A stretch of 64,000 bases of DNA from Angustibacter sp049994355. GTDB taxonomy: Bacteria; Actinomycetota; Actinomycetes; Actinomycetales; Angustibacteraceae. Of the stretch, positions 9,336 through 16,130 are shown piece by piece. Position 1 is the first letter of the stretch. The number at the start of each line of letters is the position of its first letter. The position numbers were made by a program, and so were the translations under genes. A model generated the notes under the pieces. It was not told where the DNA came from, did no database searches, and saw only the letters and a program-made list of their open reading frames with translations. Where the stretch lies: NCBI RefSeq assembly GCF_049994355.1, contig NZ_CP188257.1, positions 3,596,001-3,660,000 on the forward strand, in the 5' to 3' direction.

Positions 9336-9647
9336 TCAGCCGCCGTCCCACCGGGCGCGTCGCAGGTCCACCCGGGTGCCGTCCGGGCGAAGCGGCGTCC
9401 CCTCGGCCCGCAGGTTCGCGAGCTGCTCGCCGGCGATGTGCGGGGCGGGAGTGCCGTCCGCCCGCAGCACCCGCCACCACGTGGTGCTCGAGCCGTAGCG
9501 GCTCAGCACCGCGGCCACCTGGCGCGGACCGCCCTCACCGAGGTACTCGGCCACGTCCCCGTACGTGAGCACCTTGGTGGCCGGGACCTGGTCGACGACC
9601 TCCAGCACCAGCGCGGCGTACCGGGGAAGCTCGTGGTCGTCGGGCAC
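9336..9647 (-). CDS. Alkyltransferase-like (ATL) DNA-binding protein, MGMT family
   Basis: About 103 residues, covering the DNA-binding domain of O6-alkylguanine-DNA alkyltransferases (KVLTYGDVAEYLG, then PRQVAAVLSRYG). The active-site PCHR motif is replaced by TWWRVL, so there is no acceptor cysteine. That is the mark of ATL proteins, which bind O6-alkylguanine and hand it to nucleotide excision repair. Start chosen at the GTG 9647, which begins just before the conserved domain; an ATG at 9692 would add 15 residues and overlap the divergent lipoprotein gene. It sits 36 bases downstream of adnA, as in the Rv3202c-Rv3204 region. Confidence 0.85.
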   Translation of the reverse strand: MPDDHELPRYAALVLEVVDQVPATKVLTYGDVAEYLGEGGPRQVAAVLSRYGSSTTWWRVLRADGTPAPHIAGEQLANLRAEGTPLRPDGTRVDLRRARWDGG

Positions 9648-9683
9648 CGTGCCAGTCTGCCGGTGCCGTGCCACACTCTGCGC

Positions 9684-10109
9684 GTGCACCACGCCACCCG
9701 CTCAGCCCTGGTCGCTCTCGTCGCGGCCGCCGCGTGCTGCCTGACGGCCTGCGACTCCGCGCAGCACGCCGCCGAGAGCACCGCGTCCAAGGCGGCCGAC
9801 AAGGCGGCGGCCGAGGCGAAGGCGGCGGCCAGCTCGGCGGCCAGCAAGGCAGCCGAGGCCGCCAAGCAGCAGGCCCGGCAGACCGCGACGAACAAGGTCT
9901 GCGACCTGGTCAACGGCGACGGTCCGCTGGCCGACGGGCAGGTCAGCACCTCGGACCGGGCACTGGTGAAGGCACTCGGGCCGGTCGCCGCGCAAGCCGG
10001 CGTAGCCGACAAGTACCTCAAGCCGCTGCAGGCGCTGGGCGACGCGAACAGCACCGGTCACACCACGAGAGCGCTGATCGCTCAGCTGACCAAGGCGTGC
10101 ACCACCTAG
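9684..10109 (+). CDS. Small alanine/lysine-rich lipoprotein
   Basis: About 141 residues, GTG start. The N-terminus is a lipoprotein signal (VALVAAAACC then lipobox LTAC, lipidated cysteine about residue 22). Residues about 25-70 are an Ala/Lys/Glu-rich segment with repeated AxKAAxxA patterns that should form a long helix or coiled coil, followed by a small globular tail with one cysteine in NKVCDLV and one in TKACTT, which could pair. No known family is recognised. It is divergent from the ATL gene with only about 36 bases between starts, and is followed by a clear hairpin terminator. Confidence 0.68.
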   Translation: MHHATRSALVALVAAAACCLTACDSAQHAAESTASKAADKAAAEAKAAASSAASKAAEAAKQQARQTATNKVCDLVNGDGPLADGQVSTSDRALVKALGPVAAQAGVADKYLKPLQALGDANSTGHTTRALIAQLTKACTT

Positions 10110-10111
10110 CT

Positions 10112-10130
10112 CGCTCTACGCGCTAGAGCG
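10112..10130. terminator. Hairpin terminator between convergent genes
   Basis: Perfect 7-bp stem CGCTCTA (10112-10118) / TAGAGCG (10124-10130) with a CGCGC loop, starting 3 bases after the lipoprotein stop and ending 10 bases before the moeZ stop. An outer TAGCTC (10107-10112) / GAGCTA (10137-10142) can pair as an alternative. Probably bidirectional. Confidence 0.65.
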
Positions 10131-10139
10131 TCAGCAGAG

Positions 10140-11342
10140 CTAGTACGTCGGCAGGCTGGGATCCACCTGCTCGACCCAGGCGAGCACTCCACCCTCGAGG
10201 TGGCGCGCGTCCGGGTGACCGGCAGCCTGCAGCAGCGCCAGCGCAGTGCCGGACCGCACCCCCGAGCGGCAGTGCAGCACCACCGGCCGGTCGAACGGCA
10301 GCTGCTCGAACGCGCTGCCGTCGTCGAACGCCGCCCGCCGCACCGCGACCGCCCCGGGGATCGACACGATGGCCCGCTCCCCCGGCTCACGGACGTCGAC
10401 CAGCACGACGTCCGCCTCGCCGCGCTCGCGGGCGTCCAGGAGGTCGGCGAGCTCCTTCGCGGTGACGGACGCCAACGGCTGCGACTCCTGCGCCGCGCCG
10501 GCACCAGGCAACCCGCAGAACTCCTCGTAGTCGATCAGCCCGGTGTCGCGGGTGATGCTGGGCGACCGGCCGCAGACCACGCACGCCGGGTCCGGCCGGA
10601 CGGTGAGCTCGCGCCAGGTAGCCCGCAATGCGTCATGCACGAGCAGCCGACCGACCAGGGACGTGCCGATTCCGGTGATCAGCTTGACCGCCTCGGTCCC
10701 CTGAGCGGCGCCGATTGCCGCGCAGAGCAGCCCGAGCACCCCGCCCTCGGCACAGGACGGCACGCTGCCGGCGGGTGGCGGCACCGGGAACAGGCAGCGG
10801 TAGCACGGTCCGTGCCCGCCCCAGAACACAGTGGTCTGGCCGTCGAAGCGGTAGATCGACCCCCAGACGCAGGGCACGCCGAGCAGCACGCAGGCGTCGT
10901 TGACCAGGTAGCGGGTGGCGAAGTTGTCGGTGCCATCGACGACGAGGTCGTAGCCGGCGAGGACGTCCAGAGCGTTCGAGGAGTCCAGACGCACCGGGTG
11001 GGTGACCACCTCGACCAGCGGGTTGACCTCGGCCAGCGTCGCCCGGGCTGAGTCGACCTTGAGCCGACCCACGTCGCTGACGCCGTGCACCACCTGCCGC
11101 TGCAGGTTGGAGGCCTCCACGACGTCGGGGTCGATCACCCCGATGACACCGACGCCGGCCGCAGCCAGGTAGAGCAGGGCCGGGGAGCCGAGGCCGCCGG
11201 CCCCGACCACCGCCACCCGGGCGTTCGCCAGCCGGCGCTGGCCGAGCTCACCGACGTCCGGGATCAGCAGGTGCCGGGCGTACCGGGCGACCTGGTCCCG
11301 GTCCAGCGGCGGTCCGGGCTCGACGAGGGGCGGCAGGCTCAC
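10140..11342 (-). CDS. moeZ: Adenylyltransferase/sulfurtransferase MoeZ (ThiF-rhodanese)
   Basis: A 400-residue two-domain enzyme that adenylates the C-terminus of small sulfur carriers (MoaD, ThiS, CysO) and transfers sulfur to them, feeding molybdopterin, thiamine and cysteine routes. The N-terminal ThiF/E1 domain shows the nucleotide-binding GAGGLGSP (about residues 47-54), the adenylation motif VDGTDNFATR, and zinc pairs CYRC and CVVC. The C-terminal rhodanese domain (about 290-395) carries VDVREPGE and the persulfide loop LHCRSGVRSG. Homologue of Rv3206c, in the same relative position. It converges on the lipoprotein gene. Confidence 0.94.
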   Translation of the reverse strand: MSLPPLVEPGPPLDRDQVARYARHLLIPDVGELGQRRLANARVAVVGAGGLGSPALLYLAAAGVGVIGVIDPDVVEASNLQRQVVHGVSDVGRLKVDSARATLAEVNPLVEVVTHPVRLDSSNALDVLAGYDLVVDGTDNFATRYLVNDACVLLGVPCVWGSIYRFDGQTTVFWGGHGPCYRCLFPVPPPAGSVPSCAEGGVLGLLCAAIGAAQGTEAVKLITGIGTSLVGRLLVHDALRATWRELTVRPDPACVVCGRSPSITRDTGLIDYEEFCGLPGAGAAQESQPLASVTAKELADLLDARERGEADVVLVDVREPGERAIVSIPGAVAVRRAAFDDGSAFEQLPFDRPVVLHCRSGVRSGTALALLQAAGHPDARHLEGGVLAWVEQVDPSLPTY

Positions 11343-11386
11343 CAGGCCACTCTACGAACGGGGTCCACGCCGGGCTATCGGAACGG

Positions 11387-12166
11387 CTACGGGAAGGGCC
11401 AGGCGTTGGGACGGCAGGGCGCCACCATCTTGGTCTGCTGCTGCATCACCGGCGCCAACCGGCCGGGCCCCGGGCACTGCTCGTGGCCGTGGCCCAGGAC
11501 GTGCCCGACCTCGTGGTTGACCACGTACTGCCGGTACACGGACAGCTCGGGGAACTCCGGAGTCCCCCGGATCCACCGGTAGGACGTGAGCACGGCCTGC
11601 TTGCCGCTGCGACAGGACAGCTTGCCGAAGGTCTGCAGCGGAAGACACATCCGGGCCGAGGTCGCCGGGCTGGCGAGCACCACGTCGACGTCCGCCGCGC
11701 CGTCGGTGCGCGCAAAGGTCCGCCGCCCGCCGTGACCCCAGGAACGCGGGTCGTTCAGGGTTGCCATCACCTGTCTCGCGAAGTCCTGCGGGTCGACGTC
11801 CACCCCCTGCTCGACCCGGACCCGCACGGTAGTGCGGGGCCCGCTCCCGGGCGCACTGACCTCACCGGGGACTGTCACCAGGGTCCCGGTACCCCGGGTG
11901 GCCACTGCGGTAGACGTTGGCTCGGACGTCGGCTCGGCCGTCGGCTTGGACGTCGGGCTGACGATCGCGGTCGGGGTCGCCGTCGCCGGGGCGGCCGACG
12001 TCGAGGTGGACGGCTGCAGGGCCGGGCCGGAACCGTCGTCGGTCGGTCCGACCAGCCACCAGGCGAGGCCGGCGGCGACCGCGACGACCACCAGGACCGC
12101 CAGGGTGCGGCGACGGCGAACTGCTGCGCTGGCCCGGGGGCGTGACGGCTCGGCCGGGGTGGTCAC
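11387..12166 (-). CDS. Secreted/anchored DUF3152 protein with metzincin-like zinc motif
   Basis: A 259-residue protein with a GTG start. A basic N-terminus and one hydrophobic helix (about residues 20-44) suggest a signal anchor, followed by a Thr/Ser/Ala/Pro-rich linker (about 50-105) and the DUF3152 domain. Near the C-terminus, HEVGHVLGHGH matches the HExxHxxGxxH zinc site of metzincin metalloproteases, and VMQQQT downstream could be the Met-turn. Homologue of Rv3207c. Protease activity is my inference; the family is uncharacterised as far as I know. It is downstream of the repeat-rich gene on the same strand, 22 bases apart. Confidence 0.85.
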   Translation of the reverse strand: MTTPAEPSRPRASAAVRRRRTLAVLVVVAVAAGLAWWLVGPTDDGSGPALQPSTSTSAAPATATPTAIVSPTSKPTAEPTSEPTSTAVATRGTGTLVTVPGEVSAPGSGPRTTVRVRVEQGVDVDPQDFARQVMATLNDPRSWGHGGRRTFARTDGAADVDVVLASPATSARMCLPLQTFGKLSCRSGKQAVLTSYRWIRGTPEFPELSVYRQYVVNHEVGHVLGHGHEQCPGPGRLAPVMQQQTKMVAPCRPNAWPFP

Positions 12167-12188
12167 CGGGTCAGGGTGCCATGCCCGG

Positions 12189-13688
12189 TCAGGCGGAGGC
12201 GCCCCGGTCCCCGCCGAGGCCCGCGCGCCGGTTCAGCGCGTCGAGCGTGGCGCGAACGACGGCGTCCTGGGCGTCGCCGCGGACCAGCGCGGAGCCGGTC
12301 AGCCGGTCGATACCGGCCGGGCCGAGCAGCGACAGGACCACCACGGCGACGTGGTCGTGACCGACCTGGAGCATGTCGACCTGGTCGACCTCGAGCCTGG
12401 CCGGGGACGGCACGACCCGCTCCACCGCGGACGCCGTGGCCGAGGCGAGCGCGCGGTGGGCGCCGCTGCCGGTGGCTGGTCGGGTCGCGGTGCCCTCGTG
12501 CACGGTGTCGCCACTGCGCAGGTGCACCGAGGCGATCACCTCGTTGTCCTCGCTGGTGACGACCATCCGCTCCACCACTACCCGGGGGGACTCGGCGAAC
12601 GGCGCGGCCCGACGAACCGGCTCGGCCGGCTCGGTGACCTCAGCCTCTACCTCTACCTCTACCTCTACCTCGCGGACCTCAACTTCAACCTCGACCTCAG
12701 CGAGCGCCTCGACCTCGTTGTCGGCCTCCCCACCCAGGCCTGGCTGGTTGGCCGGCTCGGCCGGCTCGGCCGGCTCGGCCGGCTCGGCCGGCTCGGCCGG
12801 CTCGGCCGGCTCCGCCGGCATGTGGAGCATCGCAGGCGCCGGCGGCACGAAGGCCTCAGGCTCGCGCCGCTTGGGACTGACCGCGTCCGGCAGCGCCCGC
12901 TCCTCCTGCTGCGGCGGCGCCTCAGCCACCGAGCCCGGCCGCCGCTCCACCGGCTGCTTCGGCACCGCGCGGTGCCTGGCTGCCCGGTGCTCGAAGGTCT
13001 CGGGGCCGACCCCGTCGAAGACGTCGTCGATCGCGCTGCGCAGCTCGGGGTCAGCGGTCAGGTCCGGCCAGAAGTCGGGGAGCCGGGCCGGGGCGACGCG
13101 GACGAGCTCGTCGTGGGCCAGGTCGGCCCGCACTTCGTCCACGGGGAGGCCCGGCACGGTGTCCTCGAAGCCGTTCGCGCCGTGTGCTTCCCCGGACGTC
13201 TCGGCTTCCGCCTCGACGTCCGGGACGTCGGGCTGAGCAGCCTCGGGCTGCGGCGTCTGGACCTCGGGCTGCGGGGCCGGGACAGCGGGCTGCTCGCCCG
13301 TGCCGGCCGCCTGCTCGAGCTCCTGCATCGCCACCATCTTCTGCAGCTCGTCGTACAGCGTGGCGGGCTCGTAGTCGCCCTCCACCTCGAACAGCGGGTC
13401 GGGCTCGCCGAGCGTCGGCGGCGTCGCGATCGTCTCGACCACCGCGACGACAGGGCGTCCGGCGGGGCCGGTCAGCTTCAGCCGCTGGTGCTCGATGCCG
13501 AGCCCGAAACGGTGACGCATCTGGTGCACGGCGGCACCGAGCACGGACGCGTGGTCCAGGTCGCCGGACACCTGCACGCGCAGCACGCCGTCGCCGCGCT
13601 CGTCGAACTCGAGCACGATGTGCTCCACGCCGGGCACGTGGCTGAGCGCGTCGCACATGGTGGCAGCGTCCACCTCGTACGCACTCAC
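12189..13688 (-). CDS. Acidic repeat-rich protein with conserved N- and C-terminal regions
   Basis: About 499 residues of unknown function. Residues about 1-110 look folded (VEHIVLEFDERGDGVLRVQV...). A long disordered middle is rich in Pro, Glu and Ala, with seven near-perfect AEP repeats (12752-12814), runs of alternating VEVEVEV (12630-12700) and QPE-type repeats. The last ~110 residues form a second folded region (VHLRSGDTVHEGTA...AVERVVPSPARLEV...VRATLDALNRR). The fold of that tail faintly resembles ACT-like or LeuA-regulatory domains, but I would not assign it. GTG 13688 is chosen as start; GTG 13721 is also in frame. It is divergent from the TetR gene. Confidence 0.75.
   Translation of the reverse strand: MSAYEVDAATMCDALSHVPGVEHIVLEFDERGDGVLRVQVSGDLDHASVLGAAVHQMRHRFGLGIEHQRLKLTGPAGRPVVAVVETIATPPTLGEPDPLFEVEGDYEPATLYDELQKMVAMQELEQAAGTGEQPAVPAPQPEVQTPQPEAAQPDVPDVEAEAETSGEAHGANGFEDTVPGLPVDEVRADLAHDELVRVAPARLPDFWPDLTADPELRSAIDDVFDGVGPETFEHRAARHRAVPKQPVERRPGSVAEAPPQQEERALPDAVSPKRREPEAFVPPAPAMLHMPAEPAEPAEPAEPAEPAEPAEPANQPGLGGEADNEVEALAEVEVEVEVREVEVEVEVEAEVTEPAEPVRRAAPFAESPRVVVERMVVTSEDNEVIASVHLRSGDTVHEGTATRPATGSGAHRALASATASAVERVVPSPARLEVDQVDMLQVGHDHVAVVVLSLLGPAGIDRLTGSALVRGDAQDAVVRATLDALNRRAGLGGDRGASA
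12752..12814. repeat. 9-bp in-frame tandem repeat
   Basis: Seven copies of CCGGCTCGG, the last with one change, encode repeated Ala-Glu-Pro on the minus strand. A hexanucleotide TCTACC run (about 12644-12670) lies nearby and encodes the VEVEVE stretch. Both stay in frame, so copy-number change would alter linker length without frameshift. Confidence 0.9.
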
Positions 13689-13736
13689 AGCAGGTCCCCG
13701 GTCACCTTGTGAGTGTCGCACCGCGAGGCACCTCGC
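13682..13736. promoter_or_regulatory. Two operator-like inverted repeats between divergent genes
   Basis: A perfect palindrome GCGAGG-CA-CCTCGC (13723-13736) and a second inverted repeat CACTCACA (13682-13689) / TGTGAGTG (13708-13715) with an 18-bp spacer. The second overlaps the proposed start of the acidic repeat protein. The TetR gene starts at 13844, so these are natural candidates for its operators. A possible -10 (TAGGAT, 13804-13809) for tetR lies downstream. Confidence 0.45.
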
Positions 13737-13843
13737 ACGAGCCTGCGCGCTGCCCTACCCTCCGAATGGGCTACCGCCGAGCCCCACACGGAGTACGCAA
13801 CCGTAGGATCGACCCTCAAGCGGCAGGACACAGGAGGAGAACA

Positions 13844-14524
13844 GTGACCACGTCACCGGCAACCCGGGGTCGCAGCACACGGCTGCCCAGGGACGCTCGG
13901 CGTGCCCAGTTGCTGGTCGCCGCCCAGGAAGTCTTCGTGCGCTCCGGCTACCACTCAGCGGCGATGGACGACATCGCCGACCAGGCGGGGGTGTCCAAGC
14001 CGGTCCTCTACCAGCACTTCCCGAGCAAGCTCGAGCTGTACCTCGCCCTGCTGGACCAGCACACCGAGGCGATGGTCTCGGCGGTGCGCCAGGCGCTGGC
14101 CTCGACGACCGACAACAAGCAGCGGGTCGCCGCCACCATGGCGGCCTACTTCGAGTTCGTGGACCGCAAGGGCGAGCCCTTCCGGTTGGTCTTCGAGTCG
14201 GACCTGACGAACGAGGCCGCCGTCCGCGAGAAGGTGGACGCCGTCACCGCGCGCTGCGCGGAGGCGGTGGCCGAGGTCATCCGTGAGGACACCGCGCTGC
14301 CCGAGGACGAGGCGAACCTGCTGGGCGTCGCCCTGACCGGCATGGCCCAGGTCACCGCGCGGTACTGGATGACGACGCGCGGCTCGATCCCGCGCGACGC
14401 CGCCAGCCGGCTGATCGGCCAGCTGTCCTGGCGCGGCCTGGGCGGCTTCCCGAAGACTGACGGTGCGCGCGCCGACGGCGCGACCCGCGACCCGGCGTCC
14501 ACCCTGGGCGAACAGCCCGCCTGA
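13844..14524 (+). CDS. TetR/AcrR family transcriptional regulator (Rv3208-like)
   Basis: A 226-residue repressor-type regulator. The N-terminal helix-turn-helix (about residues 17-62) reads RRAQLLVAAQEVFVRSGYH then GVSKPVLYQHFPSK, the TetR signature. The C-terminal ligand domain is variable and its ligand is unknown. The GTG start is fixed by an excellent ribosome binding site (AGGAGGAGA, 13832-13840) four bases upstream. It precedes the DUF3107 gene in the same order as Rv3208-Rv3208A. It probably controls itself and the divergent acidic repeat protein through the palindromes at 13682-13736. Confidence 0.93.
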   Translation: MTTSPATRGRSTRLPRDARRAQLLVAAQEVFVRSGYHSAAMDDIADQAGVSKPVLYQHFPSKLELYLALLDQHTEAMVSAVRQALASTTDNKQRVAATMAAYFEFVDRKGEPFRLVFESDLTNEAAVREKVDAVTARCAEAVAEVIREDTALPEDEANLLGVALTGMAQVTARYWMTTRGSIPRDAASRLIGQLSWRGLGGFPKTDGARADGATRDPASTLGEQPA

Positions 14525-14633
14525 ACGGAACAGGCAGGCCGCTGCGCCCGTTAGCCTGCTCGCAGCAGGTGCCGCCCGAACCCGCACTCGCTCGTCCCGT
14601 CCGCACCAGCCAAGAAGCCAGGAGGCCACCCCA

Positions 14634-14858
14634 GTGGAGGTCAAGATCGGCGTCCAGAACGTCGCCCGCGAGATCACGGTCGAGTCCACCCAGACGGCCG
14701 CCGAGGTGGCGGCGCTGGTCAGCGAGGCCATCTCCGCCGGCTCGCCGCTGCAGCTGGTCGACGAGAAGGGCCGCACGGTCATCGTGCCCGCGGCCGTCCT
14801 GGGGTACGTCGAGGTGGGCGCCGAGGTCGAGCGCCGGGTCGGCTTCGGCACCGTCTGA
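14634..14858 (+). CDS. DUF3107 family small protein (TB9.4-like)
   Basis: A 74-residue conserved actinobacterial protein beginning VEVKIGVQNVAREITVES, homologous to Rv3208A. The GTG start has an AGGAGG box at 14620-14625. Function is unknown; it is short, acidic and lacks membrane segments. Pairing with the upstream TetR gene is conserved between genera, which suggests shared control. Confidence 0.9.
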   Translation: MEVKIGVQNVAREITVESTQTAAEVAALVSEAISAGSPLQLVDEKGRTVIVPAAVLGYVEVGAEVERRVGFGTV

Positions 14859-14913
14859 GCACGCCTGAATGGCTCGTGTGGCGAGGCAGTCGCCGCGATG
14901 CCAGGCTCCTCGC

Positions 14914-15177
14914 ATGACAATCGAAGGATTTCTCGGCGCGATCATCATCGGCGCCGTCATCGGAGCACTCGGCCGCCTTCTGCTGCCCGGCCGCCAGCCG
15001 ATCGGCATCCTGTGGACGATCCTGGTCGGTATCGTCGCGGCCCTGGTCGGCACGCTGATCGTCGGCTCGATGCGCGACACGAACGGCATCGACTGGGTCG
15101 AGGTGATCGTGCAGGTGGTGCTGGCCATGATCGGCGTGGCAGCGGTGGCGTCCATGAAGCGAGGCCGGACCACCTGA
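14914..15177 (+). CDS. GlsB/YeaQ/YmgE family small membrane protein
   Basis: An 87-residue integral membrane protein with three hydrophobic segments and the glycine-rich start FLGAIIIGAVIGALGRLLLPGRQ typical of the transglycosylase-associated (GlsB/YeaQ) family, known as stress-linked proteins. ATG 14914 starts the conserved MTIEGF; upstream in-frame codons lack similarity. It converges on the ferritin-like gene across a short hairpin. Confidence 0.85.
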   Translation: MTIEGFLGAIIIGAVIGALGRLLLPGRQPIGILWTILVGIVAALVGTLIVGSMRDTNGIDWVEVIVQVVLAMIGVAAVASMKRGRTT

Positions 15178-15217
15178 CCACGACCTGACGAACTGGCGAC
15201 CAGCGCGACAACCAGCG

Positions 15218-15233
15218 CGACCCAGATGGGTCG
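15218..15233. terminator. Short hairpin between convergent genes
   Basis: Stem CGACCC (15218-15223) / GGGTCG (15228-15233) with an AGAT loop, ending three bases before the stop of the ferritin-like gene and 40 bases after the GlsB stop. Possible bidirectional terminator. Confidence 0.5.
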
Positions 15234-15235
15234 GC

Positions 15236-15940
15236 TCAGGCGGACAGCCCGAGCCGGCCCATCCGTCGCGTGTGCTCGCCGGTGAGTCGGGCGAACATCC
15301 GCCCGATCTCGGCCAGGTCGGCGCCGCCGGAGTGGTACCCGCCACCGACCAGCAGCCCGCCGAGCGCGTCGCGCTCGGCGGCGACCCGCTGGGCCTGCGA
15401 CAGCGCCTCGCCGACCAGCCGGCGTCCCCACAGGGCGAGCCGACCGCCCACCGAGGCGTCCCGCTCGATCGCGTCTCGCACCGCGCGGACGGCGAACTCG
15501 GCCTGGCCCATGTCCTGCACGACCTCGAGCACGAGCCCCTGCGTGCCGGGGTCGAGGTAGGCGGACACCTCGCGGTAGAAGTCGGTCGCGATGCCGTCCC
15601 CGACGTAGGCCTTGACCAGGCCCTCGAGCCAGCTCGACGGCCTGGTGCGGTCGTGGAACTCGTCGATCGCCGCCACGAACGGCTGCATGGCGTGCGCGGG
15701 GTCGGCCTCGAGCTCCTTCAGCCGCACCTCGAGCAGCTCGTAGTGGTGGAACTCGTGCGCCGCCTGCCGCCCGAGGGCGGCCTTGTCCGGCAGCGTGGCG
15801 GCCAGCTCGGCGTCCGCGGCGAGGCGGCTGAAGGCGGTGAGCTCGCCGTACGCCATCGCGCCGAGCAGGTCGACGACCGCCTCGCGGTACTCGGGGTCGG
15901 AGAACGGGTCGGGGTGCTCGCCGTCGGACGAATCGCTCAT
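15236..15940 (-). CDS. Ferritin-like fold protein (MiaE-like family, Rv3210c-like)
   Basis: A 234-residue all-helical protein. Carboxylate/histidine motifs typical of ferritin-like diiron folds are visible: AYGELTAFSRLA (about residue 30), HEFHHYELLEVRLKE (about 63-77), DEFHDRTRPSSW and ATDFYREVSAYLD. Related families include the tRNA hydroxylase MiaE, but the substrate here is unknown. Homologue of Rv3210c next to rhlE, as in mycobacteria. ATG start; the gene is divergent from rhlE with a 190-base gap. Confidence 0.84.
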   Translation of the reverse strand: MSDSSDGEHPDPFSDPEYREAVVDLLGAMAYGELTAFSRLAADAELAATLPDKAALGRQAAHEFHHYELLEVRLKELEADPAHAMQPFVAAIDEFHDRTRPSSWLEGLVKAYVGDGIATDFYREVSAYLDPGTQGLVLEVVQDMGQAEFAVRAVRDAIERDASVGGRLALWGRRLVGEALSQAQRVAAERDALGGLLVGGGYHSGGADLAEIGRMFARLTGEHTRRMGRLGLSA

Positions 15941-15964
15941 GGCAACGGAGCGTAGCCGGGCCGG

Positions 15965-16029
15965 GTAGACTGGTGAGCATCCCGGATGCCCGGTCGGACA
16001 TCGAGAGCACCAGACGACGCCTCGTCGTC
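15965..16029 (+). promoter_or_regulatory. rhlE leader: possible -10 box and leader hairpin
   Basis: The 190-base gap before rhlE holds a possible -10 (TAGACT, about 15966-15971), then a perfect hairpin GACGACG (16013-16019) / CGTCGTC (16023-16029) with a CCT loop. This implies a leader of roughly 150 bases. Leaders of DEAD-box helicase genes are often sites of autoregulation or cold control; here that is inference only. Confidence 0.4.
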
Positions 16030-16130
16030 ACGCAAGAGCCTGCAGACACCGATCGGCTTCCTCCAGCGCAGCGGCCCGCTGAGCGCGAACCCGCGCCCGG
16101 CGTGCGGCCCCGCCCGACCGAAGGCTCCAT

